From Nymphaea colorata (lineage: Eukaryota; Streptophyta; Magnoliopsida; Nymphaeales; Nymphaeaceae), in the NCBI RefSeq assembly GCF_008831285.2, contig NC_045143.1, positions 2,675,503-2,739,502 on the forward strand: 64,000 nucleotides of DNA, read 5' to 3'. Numbering within the stretch: position 1 is the stretch's first letter; every line of letters starts with the position of its first letter. The translations under genes and the position numbers were made by a program. Positions 36,197-48,690 of the stretch are shown here, one piece after another. Below the pieces are notes generated by a model, which worked only from the letters and a program-made list of their open reading frames with translations, was not told where the DNA came from and ran no database searches.

Positions 36197-39100
36197 ATGA
36201 GTGTTGTTGGTTTTGACCTTGGAAATGAGAGTTGTATTGTTGCTGTGGCACGGCAGCGTGGGATTGATGTTGTACTCAATGATGAATCTAAAAGAGAGAC
36301 GCCTGCTGTCATCTCATTTGGTGAGAAGCAGAGGTTCATTGGTACAGCAGGAGCTGCTTCTTCAACGATGAACCCCAAAAACTCTGTTAGCCAGATCAAG
36401 CGTCTTATAGGTCGGAAGTTTTCTGACCCTGAACTCCAGCGTGACATGAAGGCTTTCCCTTTCAATATGACAGAAGGTCCTGATGGTTTCCCACTTGTAC
36501 ATGTACGCTACCTTGGAGAAAATAAGACTTTTACACCTATCCAACTTCTTGCAATGGTCCTTTCAAACCTTAAGGGAATTGCACAGAATAATCTCAATGC
36601 AGCTGTTGTTGATTGTTGCATCGGGATTCCAGTCTATTTTACTGACTTGCAGCGTAGAGCAGTTCTTGATGCTGCTACAGTTGCTGGCCTGCACCCTCTG
36701 CGGCTTATCCATGAAACAACTGCGACAGCCTTAGCATATGGAATTTACAAGACAGATTTGCCTGAATCTGACCAAGTGAATGTTGCATTTGTTGATATTG
36801 GGCATGCAAGCATGCAGGTCTGTATTGCTGGATTTAAAAAGGGCCAGCTAAAAATTCTTGCCCATTCTTTTGATCGGTCACTAGGTGGACGTGATTTTGA
36901 TGAAGTTTTGTTTCAACATTTTGCATCAAAATTTAAAGATGAGTATAAGATTGATGTCTTCTCAAATGTACGAGCTTGTATGCGGCTCCGGATAGCATGC
37001 GAGAAGCTGAAAAAAATGTTAAGTGCCAATGCAGAGGCACCATTGGGCATAGAATGCTTGATGGATGAGAAGGATGTCAGGGGATTCATGAAGAGGGATG
37101 AGTTTGAGCAGATAAGCATTCCAATTCTTGAGAGGGTGAAGGGTCCCTTAGAGAGAGCTGTACATGATGCTGGGCTCACAGTTGAAAACATTCATTCTGT
37201 TGAAGTTGTTGGTTCAGGTTCACGAGTACCTGCTATTATCCGAATTCTGACCGAGTTTTTTGGGAAGGAGCCTCGGAGGACAATGAATGCTAGTGAGTGT
37301 GTTGCGCGTGGGTGTGCTCTTCAATGTGCCATGCTCAGCCCTACTTTTAAAGTGAGAGAGTTTCAGGTAACTCCCTCTCTTGCTCTTTATATACATATAA
37401 TTGCGTGCATGCAATTTTCTGTAGATATAATCTGGTTCCTTTTCTAGTATTTCTTATCATTCTTTTTAAGTTCAATCCTTCAGATATGATCTACAGATCA
37501 CCTTAGTGGAGATCAACTTGTGAATTTGCCTGAATCAATACATGAGATTCTTTTGATCATCTGAAAATTAATTGCTGAAAATGCAGCTTAATTGAATTTA
37601 GGGTGCTGGACATCTTCACTGTATTGTGTCAGAACAGCTTTGCCAGTACAATACTTATTAGGCATTGCACAGTCCAAGCACTAAAGGGATACTTATTACA
37701 TCCATATAATGTTTGTTCTGATGTTAATATTGTACTGTGTAAAAATACACTGGTTATATTGATATTGTTGAGGAATGGCTTTCAGTTTTTGTTGATGTGG
37801 TTAAAGGAAAGCTTTCAAAACGTTTGTTTGTGCGATTTTTTCTGTCTTTCTTGCATGGCATTGTTCTCAAGATTTACCAAAGTATGACGCGTTCAATTTA
37901 TGGCAGTCGTGCATCTTTCAGTTTCAGATGACTGTACAAAATGGATTGGATAAAGTTTTGTACCCTGTGAAAAAATGGCAGGAGTTTTGTGATACGCAAT
38001 GAATCTTCTCAACTTTACATGTTCCTCTGCTCTGCAGGTGAATGAGAGCTTCCCATTTTCCATTGCTTTGTCTTGGAAAGGTGCTGCACCTGATTCGGAA
38101 AATGGTGCCATCGAGCAACAGCAATCAACAGTTGTCTTCCCGAAGGGAAATCCTATTCCCAGCGTGAAGGCATTGACGTTTTATAGGCATAGCACATTTG
38201 ATGTAGATGTTGTTTATGCTGATGTTAGTGAGGTTCAGTCACCAGCAAAGATCAGCACTTACACGGTTTGATATTTTTACTCTTTCATCGTCGTAGGTTT
38301 TTCGTTTTTTATGGTGTCTCAGCATGATTCTCATGATGTCTTTACCTTTTTCTTTTAATGCTTAGATTGGTCCTTTCCAATCTGCCAAAGGAGAACGTGC
38401 CAAGTTAAAACTGAAAGTTCGTCTGAATTTGCATGGGATAGCATCTGTTGAGTCAGCAACTGTAAGTTTTTTTCTGTCATTTGGCATGCTATTACAGGCT
38501 TAGCTTTCAAATGTTGTAACATGAACATGACTGTTACAGATGTTGGAAGAAGAAGAAGTGGAGGTGCCTGTGTCACCTGTGAAAGAACCTCCTAAGGAAA
38601 TGAAAGAACCTTCTAAGATGGAGATGGATGAAACTCCGAGCGATGCTGCCCCTGCTGCTGGTGGTGATAGTGATGTGAGTATGCAGGATGCAAAAGCCTG
38701 CAGTGATGCTTCTGCTGCAGATGTTGATAATGGTGCACCAGAGACTGAAAAACCTGTGCAGATGGAAACAGATGCGAAGGTTTGAAAACTTGGAAACTTG
38801 TCGTGCTCTTCAAGCTATGTTTTCTGCTTTTCATTTTGTCCTTTTGGAAAAAGCATCGTGACTTCCATGTGGTTTGGCAAATCAATCCTTTTCTCCTTGT
38901 ATCTTTGCATATTTAATTTTGTAGTTACTTGGCTGTTGTGTCCTCTTTCTTTGTGAGAAAACATTTTCACACATATTCTGTTTTTGATCCAGTGAAACTG
39001 AGCAGTTTGCCTAAAAAAGCTAGCAAGCCGTATCCCTTTTCTGGGGTGCTTTGATTACCTGCTGCTTCATGCTTCTTTGAATTGAGTCACTTTTCATGCT

Positions 39101-42100
39101 TATATGAAGTTGTATATGTCCAGTAATAGCTTTCTTTGCCTGCCTATACATTCGCTTATCTCTCCATGGTCTTCCAGCTGTTTGACTGCTCTAGATGCCT
39201 GGTTATGGAGTCAGATACAAAGCTGGCAAGTTAATTGTGGAAGCTTGACAAAGTTGGTGGTCTTGCTTCTAAACATCATTGCCAAATTTGTTATATTAGT
39301 CCCATCATTTGCATTTTTAACTTGATCATCTTTGTTGTGCTTATCTCTCTCCTATAACTTACCTGAGAATATTCATTAATTGATAGTTGATGCTTGTAAA
39401 TTCAATCTTAGATGTGTGTCCTTGGTCTTCCATAAAGCTTGGTTATCGTCTGCCATCTTAATCTTGGCATTCAATGTGATGTTGTACAGCTGTACAGCTG
39501 CCTTATCTCACCTTTGGCTTCCAGCGGATAAATTGCTGAAGATGCCTAGTCATGGAGGCAAACATAAAACTGGCTGTCAAACGTGGAAGCATGATGTTGT
39601 TTTGGTGGTCTTGCTTCTAAAGATCTCTGCTACATGCTGGTGTTATATGTTTTTTGCTATTTGTCATATTATTTGCATTTTCAACTTGGTACTCTTTGTC
39701 TGGTGCCTTCCACGCTGATACCTCTCCTGTAACTAAGTTAGCTGAGATTCACCACTGGTTTGTAGTTGATACATGTAAATTCCATCTTAAATGTAAGTCA
39801 TTAGTTTTCCATAAAGCGTGCTTATCATCCTGCCATCTTAATCTTGGCACTCAGTGTGCTTCTGTCCAACTGCCTTATCTCACCTTTGGCTTCCAGCGGA
39901 TAAATCGCTGCAGATGTCTAGTCATGGAGGCAAACATAAAACTGGCAGTAAAACGTGGAAGCACATGACATTAGTTTGGCTGACTTGCTTCTAAAGATTG
40001 CTGCAAAATTTTCTTGTGAAGTAATTAGGTTCTGAGATTCACCACTGGTTGGTTGTTGATACATGTAAATTCCATCTTAAATGTCAGTCATTAGCTTTCC
40101 ATAAAGCTTGCTTTCTTATCATCCTGCCATCTTAATCTTGGCATTCAGTGTGCTTCTGTGCAACTGCCTTATCTCACCTTTGGCTTCCAGCGGATAAATC
40201 GCTGCAGATGTCTAGTCATGGAGGCAAACATAAATCTGACAGTAAAACGTGGAAGCATGACATTATTTTGGTAGTCTTGCTTCCAAAGATTGCTGCTAAA
40301 TTTTCTTGTGATGTGCATTGTTGATTTCATTTTTTTGGCATCAGTTATGGTGGCTAGATTCATTCATCTGTGGAAATACATATATTGTAAATTCGTAATT
40401 GTCTGCTGTTTAAGAGCATTCCACTATTTAAGAGCATGTGCTTGATGTGATGATTTATCTGTGTGATATCATTGACAAATGATTTTTCTGGGCAGGTTGA
40501 AACAGTTAAAAAGAAAGTTAAGAAGACTAATGTCCCTGTGTCGGAGGTGGTTTACGGTGCATTGGCAGCAGTAGATGTGCAGAAGGCTGTGGAAAAGGAA
40601 TTTGAAATGGCTCTGCAAGATAGGGTAATGGAGGAGACTAAAGAGAAGAAGAATGCAGTGGAGGCATATGTGTATGATATGAGAAATAAGGTATGGAATT
40701 GCCTTTTCTTGATCTTGGGATGCTATTAATTCTCATCAGACATGTATACGGTGCAGATAACTTTATTGTTGTCATCTACCTTTGGTCATTCTATATTGTG
40801 GTGTGGGTTGGTTTTTGTTACTAATTAGAGATTTCTTCTGGCAGCTTCATGATAAGTATCAAGAATTTGTAACTGATTCGGAAAGGGAAGAATTCTCTGT
40901 GAAGCTTCAGGAGGTGGAAGATTGGTTGTACGAGGATGGAGAGGATGAAACAAAAGGTGTTTATATTGCTAAACTGGAGGAACTGAAAAAGGTACATTTT
41001 AGCTTTTAGACTTGGGTCCTATGATCCATGGCAACTGCCCTGGGTTTCTTATGTTTTAGAGGTTAGCCTTCATTGTCGGGTTGGTAGTAAAACCGAGATT
41101 GGTTGCAGCAAGGTGACCCCATCGAGGAACGTCATAAGGAGAGTATGGAGCGAGGGCCTATTATTGACCAGCTTGTTTATTGCGTCAATAGCTACCGTGA
41201 AGCTGCACTTTCAAAAGATCCCAAGTTCGACCATATAGACATCAATGATAAGCAGAAGGTATTTGCATTTTTGTTATTGTTGCTTTTGTATGAGATGATC
41301 TATTGAGTCTATGGTGGTCTTTCCTTGTGTCAAAGTTTTTCTACTACTTCAATTAAAATGATCCTTTGACTATTTAAATTTCTTCACATAGACATCAACA
41401 ACGATTAGGAGAGAAGGTGCTTTGCTTTTTGTTGTTACTGTATAAGTATGATATGATTTTCCGAGTCTTGGCTGGTTTTGTTTACTTTGTTTGAAGGACT
41501 AAAGTGGTCCTTCTAATTCTTATGGACCTAAATGCTTGTCGGAAGAACCTGATTAAGATGGCAACTTGGCTGTGGTGTCCCTGGTGCTCGGGACAGTTGG
41601 AGTTGGATTCAAGTAGGATCTTTCAAAAATTCGTTTCACATCGGGTGTGGATGGATTTATTTTGAAGATACACATGCATTGCAAGAATGCTTGCTACTGG
41701 GGAAAGGGGATTTGTAACATTTTTCTTTGTTATATTACTTTTTGGCCCGTTACATCGTTCACTGCAAATTGTCCATTAAGGGCTCAAAATATTTTTCTGC
41801 TTGTTTCATAAGTGATGAGATAAAAGCCTAGGGTTTGCTTGGAACTTGCTTCAGTGTCGGTCTTGTTCTAAGGGTTGCTGATAAGCTTTTGTTATGCTGT
41901 CTATTTGACGCTTACGTGATGGATATTGTTATAGGTTATCACCGAATGCAGTGAGGCAGAAACGTGGTTGAAAGGGAAAAAAGAGCAGCAGGATGCTTTA
42001 CCAAAGTATGCCCCTCCTGTACTTTTGTCTGCTGATGTAAAAAGAAAGGCTGAGACGTTGGACAGGTAAGCTGTTAGATGCCCTTGCGTTGTTTCGACAT

Positions 42101-42551
42101 ACTTTTGTTTGGTTACGCTTTTAATTTCTCAAAGCTTCGACTTTAAATGCTTGTTAATCAAGTTGTTTGAAACCCATGTTGAGTGTTGCACTGTGAAACA
42201 CAACCATAGATACATGGGTTGTTATATTCCTTCCAGAGAACAAGAAATTTTCCATTTTGTGGCTGTATAAACACTAGATGCTCATTAGTTTGGATACTGT
42301 TGGTGTTCTTCGGGTAATTTGTTTCTAACCGTTTCCATCTCCATTGCTGCAATAGATTCTGTAGGCCGATTATGACGAAGCCTAAGCCAGCACCTCCTAA
42401 GCCTCATACTCCTGAGACTCCGCCACCACCACCGCAACCTGAACAGCCGCAGCAGCAGCCTACTGCGTCTTCTGAGACCCAACGGCCAGAGGGAGAAGGG
42501 CAGGCGCCACCAGAGCCCATGGAGACAGACAAGGCGGACAACCCTCAGTAA
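36197..42551 (+). CDS. HSP110/HSP70-family chaperone (HSP70-14/15 type)
   Basis: Nine coding exons: 36197-37366, 38038-38265, 38366-38461, 38540-38779, 40496-40690, 40845-40991, 41109-41258, 41935-42065, 42356-42551. All have GT-AG borders and an open frame, giving 850 aa, close to Arabidopsis HSP70-14/15. The nucleotide-binding domain (residues 1-385) has VVGFDLGNESC, GIPVYFTDLQRRAV, VDIGHAS, LGGRDFDEVLFQ and the adenosine motif VVGSGSRVPAI; GNESC rather than GTT marks the HSP110 branch. A beta-sandwich follows, then an acidic loop with EEEEVEVPVSP, a helical lid and a Pro/Gln-rich tail ending in METDKADNPQ. HSP110 proteins act mainly as nucleotide-exchange factors for cytosolic HSP70 and hold unfolded clients. 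No organelle or ER signal is seen, so it is probably cytosolic or nuclear. The ATG was chosen because GFDLG lies at residue 5, as in the family. Confidence 0.95.
39160..40290. repeat. Tandem repeat inside an intron of the HSP110-type gene
   Basis: A unit containing CTTCCAGCGGATAAAT, TAGTCATGGAGGCAAACATA and CATCTTAATCTTGGCA occurs three times, starting near 39386, 39766 and 40056. A more diverged partial unit precedes it from about 39160. The spacings are about 380 and 290 bases. It accounts for most of the 1.7-kb fourth coding intron. The ORFs across it are not genes. Confidence 0.85.
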
Positions 42552-43707
42552 TTTGGTCTTCTTTCGGGGGTTCGGATGGAGGAGTGTGTCTACGTGATAT
42601 GAAATGTCTCCGGCTGTTTGTTTCATCGTGACAACTCTTTAGCTCTTCTCTTTCTTGTTCTGTAATTTTCTTGCTTTCAATATGTCAAATTAGGGCTTGT
42701 GTCCTGTCTGTCCCACTCCTTTTTAGTGGTTTCCTTACTGTTGAAGGCTATAAGTTCCAGTTTTGAAGATTAAAAGAGGAAGTACGGAAAAAGTATATAT
42801 CACAAGAAAACGATTAGGTGGCATCTCCCGTGTTTGGTGCCCCCTCCTGTTCTTATTTGAATGATTTTGGTGAAAGATTTTTGTAGAATGTTTCTGCTTC
42901 TTCCTTTGCCTCCTGTTGCGCAGTTCACGTGCGACATTGTGTAGTAAGTGGTGGTTGTATTCTTACATCTTGTCGCCTGGTCCCAAACCATCAAACGTTA
43001 CCAGGTTGTGGTTAACCCAGATGACCCTGGACGTTGGATTACGAGCTGTTCAGTTCGTTAGACTCGCTTGGCACCTCTATTATCAAAATGGTTCTAACAA
43101 GGCATTTGAGAGAGCAATTGTAAGGAGTTCACAACTCAAAACAGTCTTGATGGCCAAGGCAACTTTCGAGGAGGGTCGTCCTTTGACCCAACAAGTTCCC
43201 GTTTGCATCTCTTTGACACTCATCGTTTGCCTACTTGCGCCCCAAGAGAATGAAAGCCAGAGCATCAGGTTGCTTGAACCTTCGGCAAAGAAAAGGCAAA
43301 GGCGAGGGTCCCAAGAATTCCGTGAATTTCTCGTTCAGTAAGGCCGGATAAAACTCATTCGACGGACCGAGGGGATGAGAACCCAGAAGATGCACCAGAG
43401 AAAGAAAAAGAGGGAACCCACAACATGTCCATGCACCCTTTAGTGGATCTTATTATCCGTCAAAGATACAAAGTGTGAGACTACAACAACCTACTAGAGC
43501 AAAGCCATCTTGTTAAGTTAAGTCATCACTTTTCATAAGCACGCTAATATAGCCCATAAAACTCATAAACCCCTACAGCAAATTTACATAACCATCAGTA
43601 ACGATAAGATGGAAGGGGCTCCACTCTTTATCAATTTTAGAGACCACAATCTAGGACCAACAAGAATGAACTTTCTTAAATCGCCGCCATAGCCCACAGG
43701 ATCGAAC
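42552..43707. other. Convergent 3' region between the HSP110-type gene and MBF1c
   Basis: The two genes end towards each other about 1.15 kb apart. This stretch holds both 3' UTRs and intergenic sequence. A TTGTTCTGTAATTTTC part near 42655 is a likely polyadenylation area for the left gene. The ORF at 42916-43341 has no recognisable similarity. Confidence 0.5.
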
Positions 43708-44151
43708 TCACTTGTGCTTGCCGCGGAGCTTGACGCCGAGGACTCTCTCCATCTTGGCGAGCACGGCCTGGTTGGGGATGGCCTTGCCGCTCTCGTACTC
43801 ATTCACCACCTGTGCCCGCTCGTTGATCTGCTTGGCCAGCTCCGCCTGGCTCATCTTCTTCTCCACCCTCGCCTTTTGGATCGCCAGCCGTAAGTCCGCC
43901 GGCACCCTCTCGAACGCCGCGGGCTCTTCCGCCTCGTCGAGCTTCCGGGCGTTCACGACCGGCTGCGCGGAGGCCGAACCCTTCTTGTTCGAGCCGCCAT
44001 CGAACTTCTTCACCGCCTGGACCTGTGCGCCGGCCCGCAGGGCCGCGTTCACCGCCTTCGGGTCGCGCAGGTCGCCGGATTTTGGCTTCGTCTTGTGCAG
44101 CACCACCGGCTCCCAGTCCTGGGAGATGTTACCGGCGTACCTGCTCGGCAT
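43708..44151 (-). CDS. MBF1C: Multiprotein bridging factor 1, MBF1c type
   Basis: A single uninterrupted frame of 147 aa starts at the ATG at 44151 (MPSRYAGNISQDWEPVVLHK). Residues 1-70 form the MBF1 N-terminal domain, with LRDPKAVNAALRAGA and the VKKFDGGSNKK motif. Residues 85-140 form a Cro/C1-type helix-turn-helix with KKMSQAELAKQINERAQVV, NEYESGKAIPNQAVLAK and ERVLGVKLRG, followed by the basic end KHK. MBF1 bridges transcription activators and TBP. The c form is a heat- and stress-induced co-activator in plants, moves to the nucleus on heating and is typically intronless, as here. The coding sequence is GC-rich compared with its surroundings. It lies tail to tail with the HSP110-type gene. 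Lack of introns and the N-terminus favour MBF1c over MBF1a/b. Confidence 0.93.
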   Translation of the reverse strand: MPSRYAGNISQDWEPVVLHKTKPKSGDLRDPKAVNAALRAGAQVQAVKKFDGGSNKKGSASAQPVVNARKLDEAEEPAAFERVPADLRLAIQKARVEKKMSQAELAKQINERAQVVNEYESGKAIPNQAVLAKMERVLGVKLRGKHK

Positions 44152-44336
44152 CGTCACAGACTACAGACGCAAATTCGCTCCGAGCCAAAAATAGAAAAAC
44201 AGATGGGGAGTTTCTTCAAAATTAAACCAAGAACAAGACAGGAGTCCGGACAGCACGACAAGTAAACGGAAAAAGACGGAACTGAAACGGAAGGCTCTGG
44301 GAAGAAAAAGCCGAGAAGAAAGAAAGGTGGTAACTC

Positions 44337-44351
44337 GGAAATTTCAAGAAA
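44337..44351 (-). promoter_or_regulatory. Perfect three-module heat-shock element upstream of MBF1c
   Basis: GGAAA-TTTCA-AGAAA fits nGAAnnTTCnnGAAn with no mismatch, 186 bases upstream of the MBF1c ATG. It is the binding consensus of trimeric heat-shock factors. MBF1c is known in plants to be strongly heat-induced, so function is plausible. Confidence 0.6.
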
Positions 44352-44483
44352 GAAGGCCTGGGGGGTCGCAACTCGCCGGAGGGAAAATTTGATGAGAGAG
44401 AGAGAGGGGGGACGAAGAAGAGGAGGTGAGCGCAGGAGTTTTAAAATGAGGCCAAATCGTCCTCAAAAGGGTCAAGGATCTCT

Positions 44484-44493
44484 AGAACGTTCT
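44484..44493 (-). promoter_or_regulatory. Second, two-module heat-shock element
   Basis: AGAAC-GTTCT is a perfect head-to-head pair, about 333 bases upstream of the MBF1c ATG. Flanking modules are degenerate. Together with 44337-44351 it makes a likely heat-responsive promoter. Confidence 0.45.
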
Positions 44494-46679
44494 CGGTTGC
44501 TCTTCATTAAACCAATTTAGGATGTGGTTTTGGAATCCGGGATAAGGGAAATGGGTGGGACGATAATCTGACGGCGCGTCGGATTCGGGTTGCAAAACGA
44601 ATCCGATTATCGGATCCCCTGTTAATAATTCAATGGCGGTTCAGTTTAGATTTGACGACAGTGATGGAGAGAGTTGGGGCCGGGCTGCGCTCCGACCTTG
44701 ACGTCCATGTTATCGGAAAGGAAAAAAACTGTGGGCCGAAGAGACCGGCGAATCTCCGATTGAGCAGACTGTGATTAAAGTAAAATATTAATAACTAAAA
44801 GAATAGTTCTTCTAAATGCCAATCCAATTCAAATAGTAAATATTGTTAGCTCATTAAAAACCTGGAACCCCCAGGATTTTCAGGCCAAAACCTCGTTCCG
44901 GTGGCCATTTATTTTGAAGATCTCTTAACATTTCCTTTTTTTCATGCACTTTTTTTACTTCGCAGTCAATAAGAATGGAAGGCTTGTAATTTTGACCCTT
45001 GCTATCAAAGGTATTATTTATATGATCGAAGTTATTATTTTTTGCACTTTGTCACGTAAGTTCAATTAATTATCAGTTGAACCTATTTTTTTACAACCAC
45101 CTCAAAAACCAGGTTTTTGTCATCCAAACAAAAAATTCAGAAATTCAAAACCAAGTTTGGTCTTGTCATCCAAACAACCAAATCAGGTTTTCCAAAACTC
45201 ATTAAAAAACCAGGTTTCCGTAAAACTTTAGTTTTTTTTTTTAAACCTGTCATCCAAATAACCCCTTGATTTTGATTAAACTTATAGTTACACCAGGCGC
45301 CAAAAGAACACACACAAAAAAAAAAAAACACTTGAATGAACCGTGCTACAACATGAACGCCCAAGGATCAGCATAAATATATATAATATGTCTTAGACGG
45401 TACAAGAACGACCTTAGCCGTTCAACTTCTCTGATTTACAAAATCTCGTACGTACATCAAGAAATGACTATTCTAATCTCAATTCTTAGATTTTTAAGCC
45501 ATAAGAACCTCGCGTGGTTTGAATTATTTTAATGGAAAAAAGAGGAACTCCCTCACATCTCGTTTATTTTCTTAATTAGTGTATCTTGTGCTTGCAGCTC
45601 AAGTAAAACCGGTGATGATTAGAACGAAGAAGAAGAATGAAAGTGATCAAAACATTGAAGAAGGAGAAAATGAAAACTAATTTTGAAAGGAGAAAATGTG
45701 ACAAATGAATATAAAAAGGTGGGTGGTGGGCATTGCCTCTGGATGTACTGCTGCCATCACTGATGACGACGACACAACTCAGTATTTTGAACGCAAGAGG
45801 AACTGATGAGAGTATGAAAAGTTGAGAGAATAAGAGGAGCATTTCATTTTACTGTCTAACAAACAGGCTTTGCTTTTCTTTTCATGATAGATAAAAAATG
45901 TTCAGAGAAAGAGCTGAAAACAGACCATGTACTTTTAAAGAAACAAAAGGTTGAGTAAAAGCATCCGCATTTTGTTGGGCGTTCAAAACCAGCTGACTGA
46001 AAACACTTACTCAATAAAAAAGAGAAACAAGAAAATACACAAGTATGAAATTGAAAAAAACAGAAAAACTAGTCACCATTTCGGAAAGATCAAAATACAT
46101 TAAAAAAGTTAATTTTCACAGCCACGTGGTGGTCATGGAGAAGCCGACGAGCCATCGACTCGTTATAAAATTCATATACAAGTGGGTCCCGTCACGGGTG
46201 GATGACATCTTAGTTACTTTTATTTATCAACATGGAGAAACCTGGGGCCAACCATATCTAGCAAAGGAAAATATTACAATTTAAATAATTGAAATCAAAT
46301 CTGGTCAAACAGTGTTGGGTTAGTTGTTGATGGATTTCATCAATCTACACCTACTTTTCGTTGCCCCGTTACATATCAATCTTCTTTTTTTTAAGTACAA
46401 ACAGCGCACAGCGGATTTCAAGGCCAAGATTCCAAAAAATATCTTTATCTTGAGCAATTCAATCAGTGGATTTCTCATTTTCCTCTGGCATGACATGATC
46501 ATATGAGCTTTGAACAACATGAAGCCTTCAAACAAACCAATTAAACACAATTTTAACCGAAAAATTATATTAATATGGTTGGGTTTATGAAAATACAGGC
46601 TAAAACTGGGCTAGCACACATGAGAAGCTGTTTGAGGTGGTACGTCCGATCCATCTTCCATTCCCCTGAACTCTGCGTG
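44494..46679. other. Intergenic, nothing recognised
   Basis: This has the texture of decayed repeats. The phrase GTCATCCAAA recurs three times at 45119-45255, with short inverted copies of AAACCAGGTTTT-like words. No gene is supported. Confidence 0.45.
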
Positions 46680-47458
46680 TCATTTGTAAATCACATCCTT
46701 GCGGTAGCTGATCGCTCCACCGAACCCATACGCGGTGAGATTCAGAACGTAGGTCATCGCCTCCGACGCGATTCCGTCCTTCTCTTCCGCAGATGGAATT
46801 TCGGGATAGTAATTTATTGCGGCTTCCTTATATATCGGTTCTTCGTCGACGGGGGCCGCCACTGGTGCTACCTTCTTCTTCGTCTTCCTACTGTGCTTAT
46901 CGCGCATGCTACCATCTTCGTCATTGACGACCCCAGAGTTGTTCGCAGGCTTCGACAATATTCGGGCTGTGTCTTTCACTTCCTGAACTGCACGGAGCAG
47001 GGTGGTGGGCTCGACCTTCCCCGTCACCACCACCACGTTTATTTCTGGGTACATCTCAACGGATTCAACTCCTGCAGTGCAGTAACAAATAACAATTTAT
47101 CAATTTCATTGGGACGGGAGTTTGATACGTGCATGACCGCATCGACCCCCTCCCTCCCTCCCTCTCTCTCTCTCTCACACAGAAGTTGGACATGGCGAGT
47201 TCCATTTCTTATATCAATCTGGAATGCAGAAACTCTGTGTAAGAGTGCGCTAGGTTTTGTTAATTACCTCTGATACGTTCTAAGTTTCTTCTCACTTTTT
47301 GCTGGCAGGACTTGCAACAGCCGATGTTAGCTTCAATCTCGCACTTCTGCAACAAAACAAAAGCGGATGGCCGACGTGAGAATCGCAGTACCGGCTTATT
47401 AAGAAAACCAATACAGAAATCTAATCTATTAAAGAAGGGAAAGAAGGAGGATTACCAT
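46680..47458 (-). CDS. HMA-domain (heavy-metal-associated) protein A, intact
   Basis: Three exons on the minus strand: 47458-47456 (only the ATG), 47346-47268 and 47071-46680. Borders are ATG|GTAATC, TTGCAG|AAG, AGAG|GTAATT and CTGCAG|GAG. The product is 157 aa. Residues 2-65 form a beta-alpha-beta-beta-alpha-beta HMA fold: KCEIEANIGCCKSCQQKVRR with the CxxC metal site (CKSC), then GVESVEMYPEINVVVVTG and LLRAVQEVK. A Lys-rich linker follows, then a tail ending YRKDVIYK. There is no C-terminal CaaX box, so it is not an isoprenylated HIPP; it fits the HPP group. Family members bind Cu, Zn or Cd, or serve as protein-interaction modules. It is followed by an array of relatives on the same strand to the window end. 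The ATG-only exon is a prediction. Confidence 0.8.
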
Positions 47459-48690
47459 GGTTGGAGCAGATGATGATGTAAGGGAGCAGTAGCAGGAGAG
47501 AATTATGAGGTGCAGTTGGGATCTCTGAGTGAGTATTAATAAGCTAAAGGAGTGCTCGAGTACGGAGAAGAAGCGGAAGGTGGTGGTCTGTTGAAGAGAA
47601 ATCGATAGGAACGTTCTTCTAGCTTCTATCTCACACTTCCGCAACAACTTCCGCAACAACAAAATTAAAAATTAAGAGTGTGTTTGGATGCGATCATGCA
47701 AAGTTTTGGAGGCAAAACTCTCTTTTGCCTCCGAAACTCTTTCTTTCTTTAGACTGTTTGGGTGGCATGCAAACAAAGTTTTAAGAAAAAAAAAATTATT
47801 TTCTGAAAACGCTGTTTTTTACAAGGGACTGAGGTTATTCATCCAGAGCCAATTTTTGGCTTTTCATCTTCACCCAAGCATGAAAAGCATGTTTTTCAAA
47901 AATTCATTGAAAAAACGTTTTTATAAAGCCAAGACCCCTGAAAAATCATTTTTTCAATGGGTCCATCAAATGATACCTCAAGCTTTTCATGGATATATAT
48001 ACATATATATAAGTACATAAAATTTTTGTTGAAGAGGTTGACGAGATCCCTTGGCCTCCAAGAATTCGAACTAGAAAGGCAGTGTAGTTTAGTTTATGTT
48101 TGGTGAGAAAAAACTGGTAGAAGCAGTGTGGTACTGCTTCTCCTTATCGTACTGAAAAATTGAGGGAACGGATGGCTAATGCATGCATCAGCCAAGATTA
48201 TTTTACGTAGCGTTTAGTTGATATATTGGTCGGTACTACGTGGCTGTGTCGCCAACGAAGCAGGTGACGAAACACTGTGGTTTTGTTTGACAGGATCCGA
48301 TGCAAATTTAAGATCTCCTTAAAAACCGAGTTTGATGGCTTTTTTATTTTCTCTCTCCCCGCCGTGACCTCATGGTTGTCGATCCTTCTCTTTTTTCTAA
48401 TGAACAGTGACAACGGCAATGACGACGGTGATGGTAAGGCCGACGACCATCCGGCTGAAACCCTCAACGGGCAACGAGGGTTTCCCCGGCAATTTTGTTT
48501 TAATATTCTTCCCCCTCTCTCTCTCTCTCTTTCTCTTTGACAATGGCAGTACCTCGACGGCCAGAGAACCCCTCGACAGCCCTCTGGCCCTCTTTCTATC
48601 TATGGGGCCTTGACAGCCAGCTGAGGGTCTGAAACCCTCGACGGCCATCGTCGCCGTCTTCTCTCTCCGTAGGAGGTAGCAGCTGGTTCT
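47459..48690. other. Intergenic upstream of HMA gene A
   Basis: 47459-47640 is probably leader and promoter of the minus-strand HMA gene. A short hairpin with AGTTTTGGAGGCAAAA at 47702-47717 and its near complement at 47723-47738 follows a TGTTTGGATGC phrase. CT-rich simple sequence lies at 48515-48538. No gene is recognised. Confidence 0.45.

Noticed and set aside
36073-36465. 130-codon minus-strand ORF at the start of the HSP110-type gene
   Set aside because: Antisense shadow of its first coding exon.
39380-39968. Two ORFs of about 110 codons
   Set aside because: They lie inside an intron of the HSP110-type gene and span a tandem repeat; no recognisable protein.
43712-44194. 160-codon ORF antisense to MBF1c
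   Set aside because: Shadow of the GC-rich MBF1c coding sequence on the other strand; no similarity of its own.
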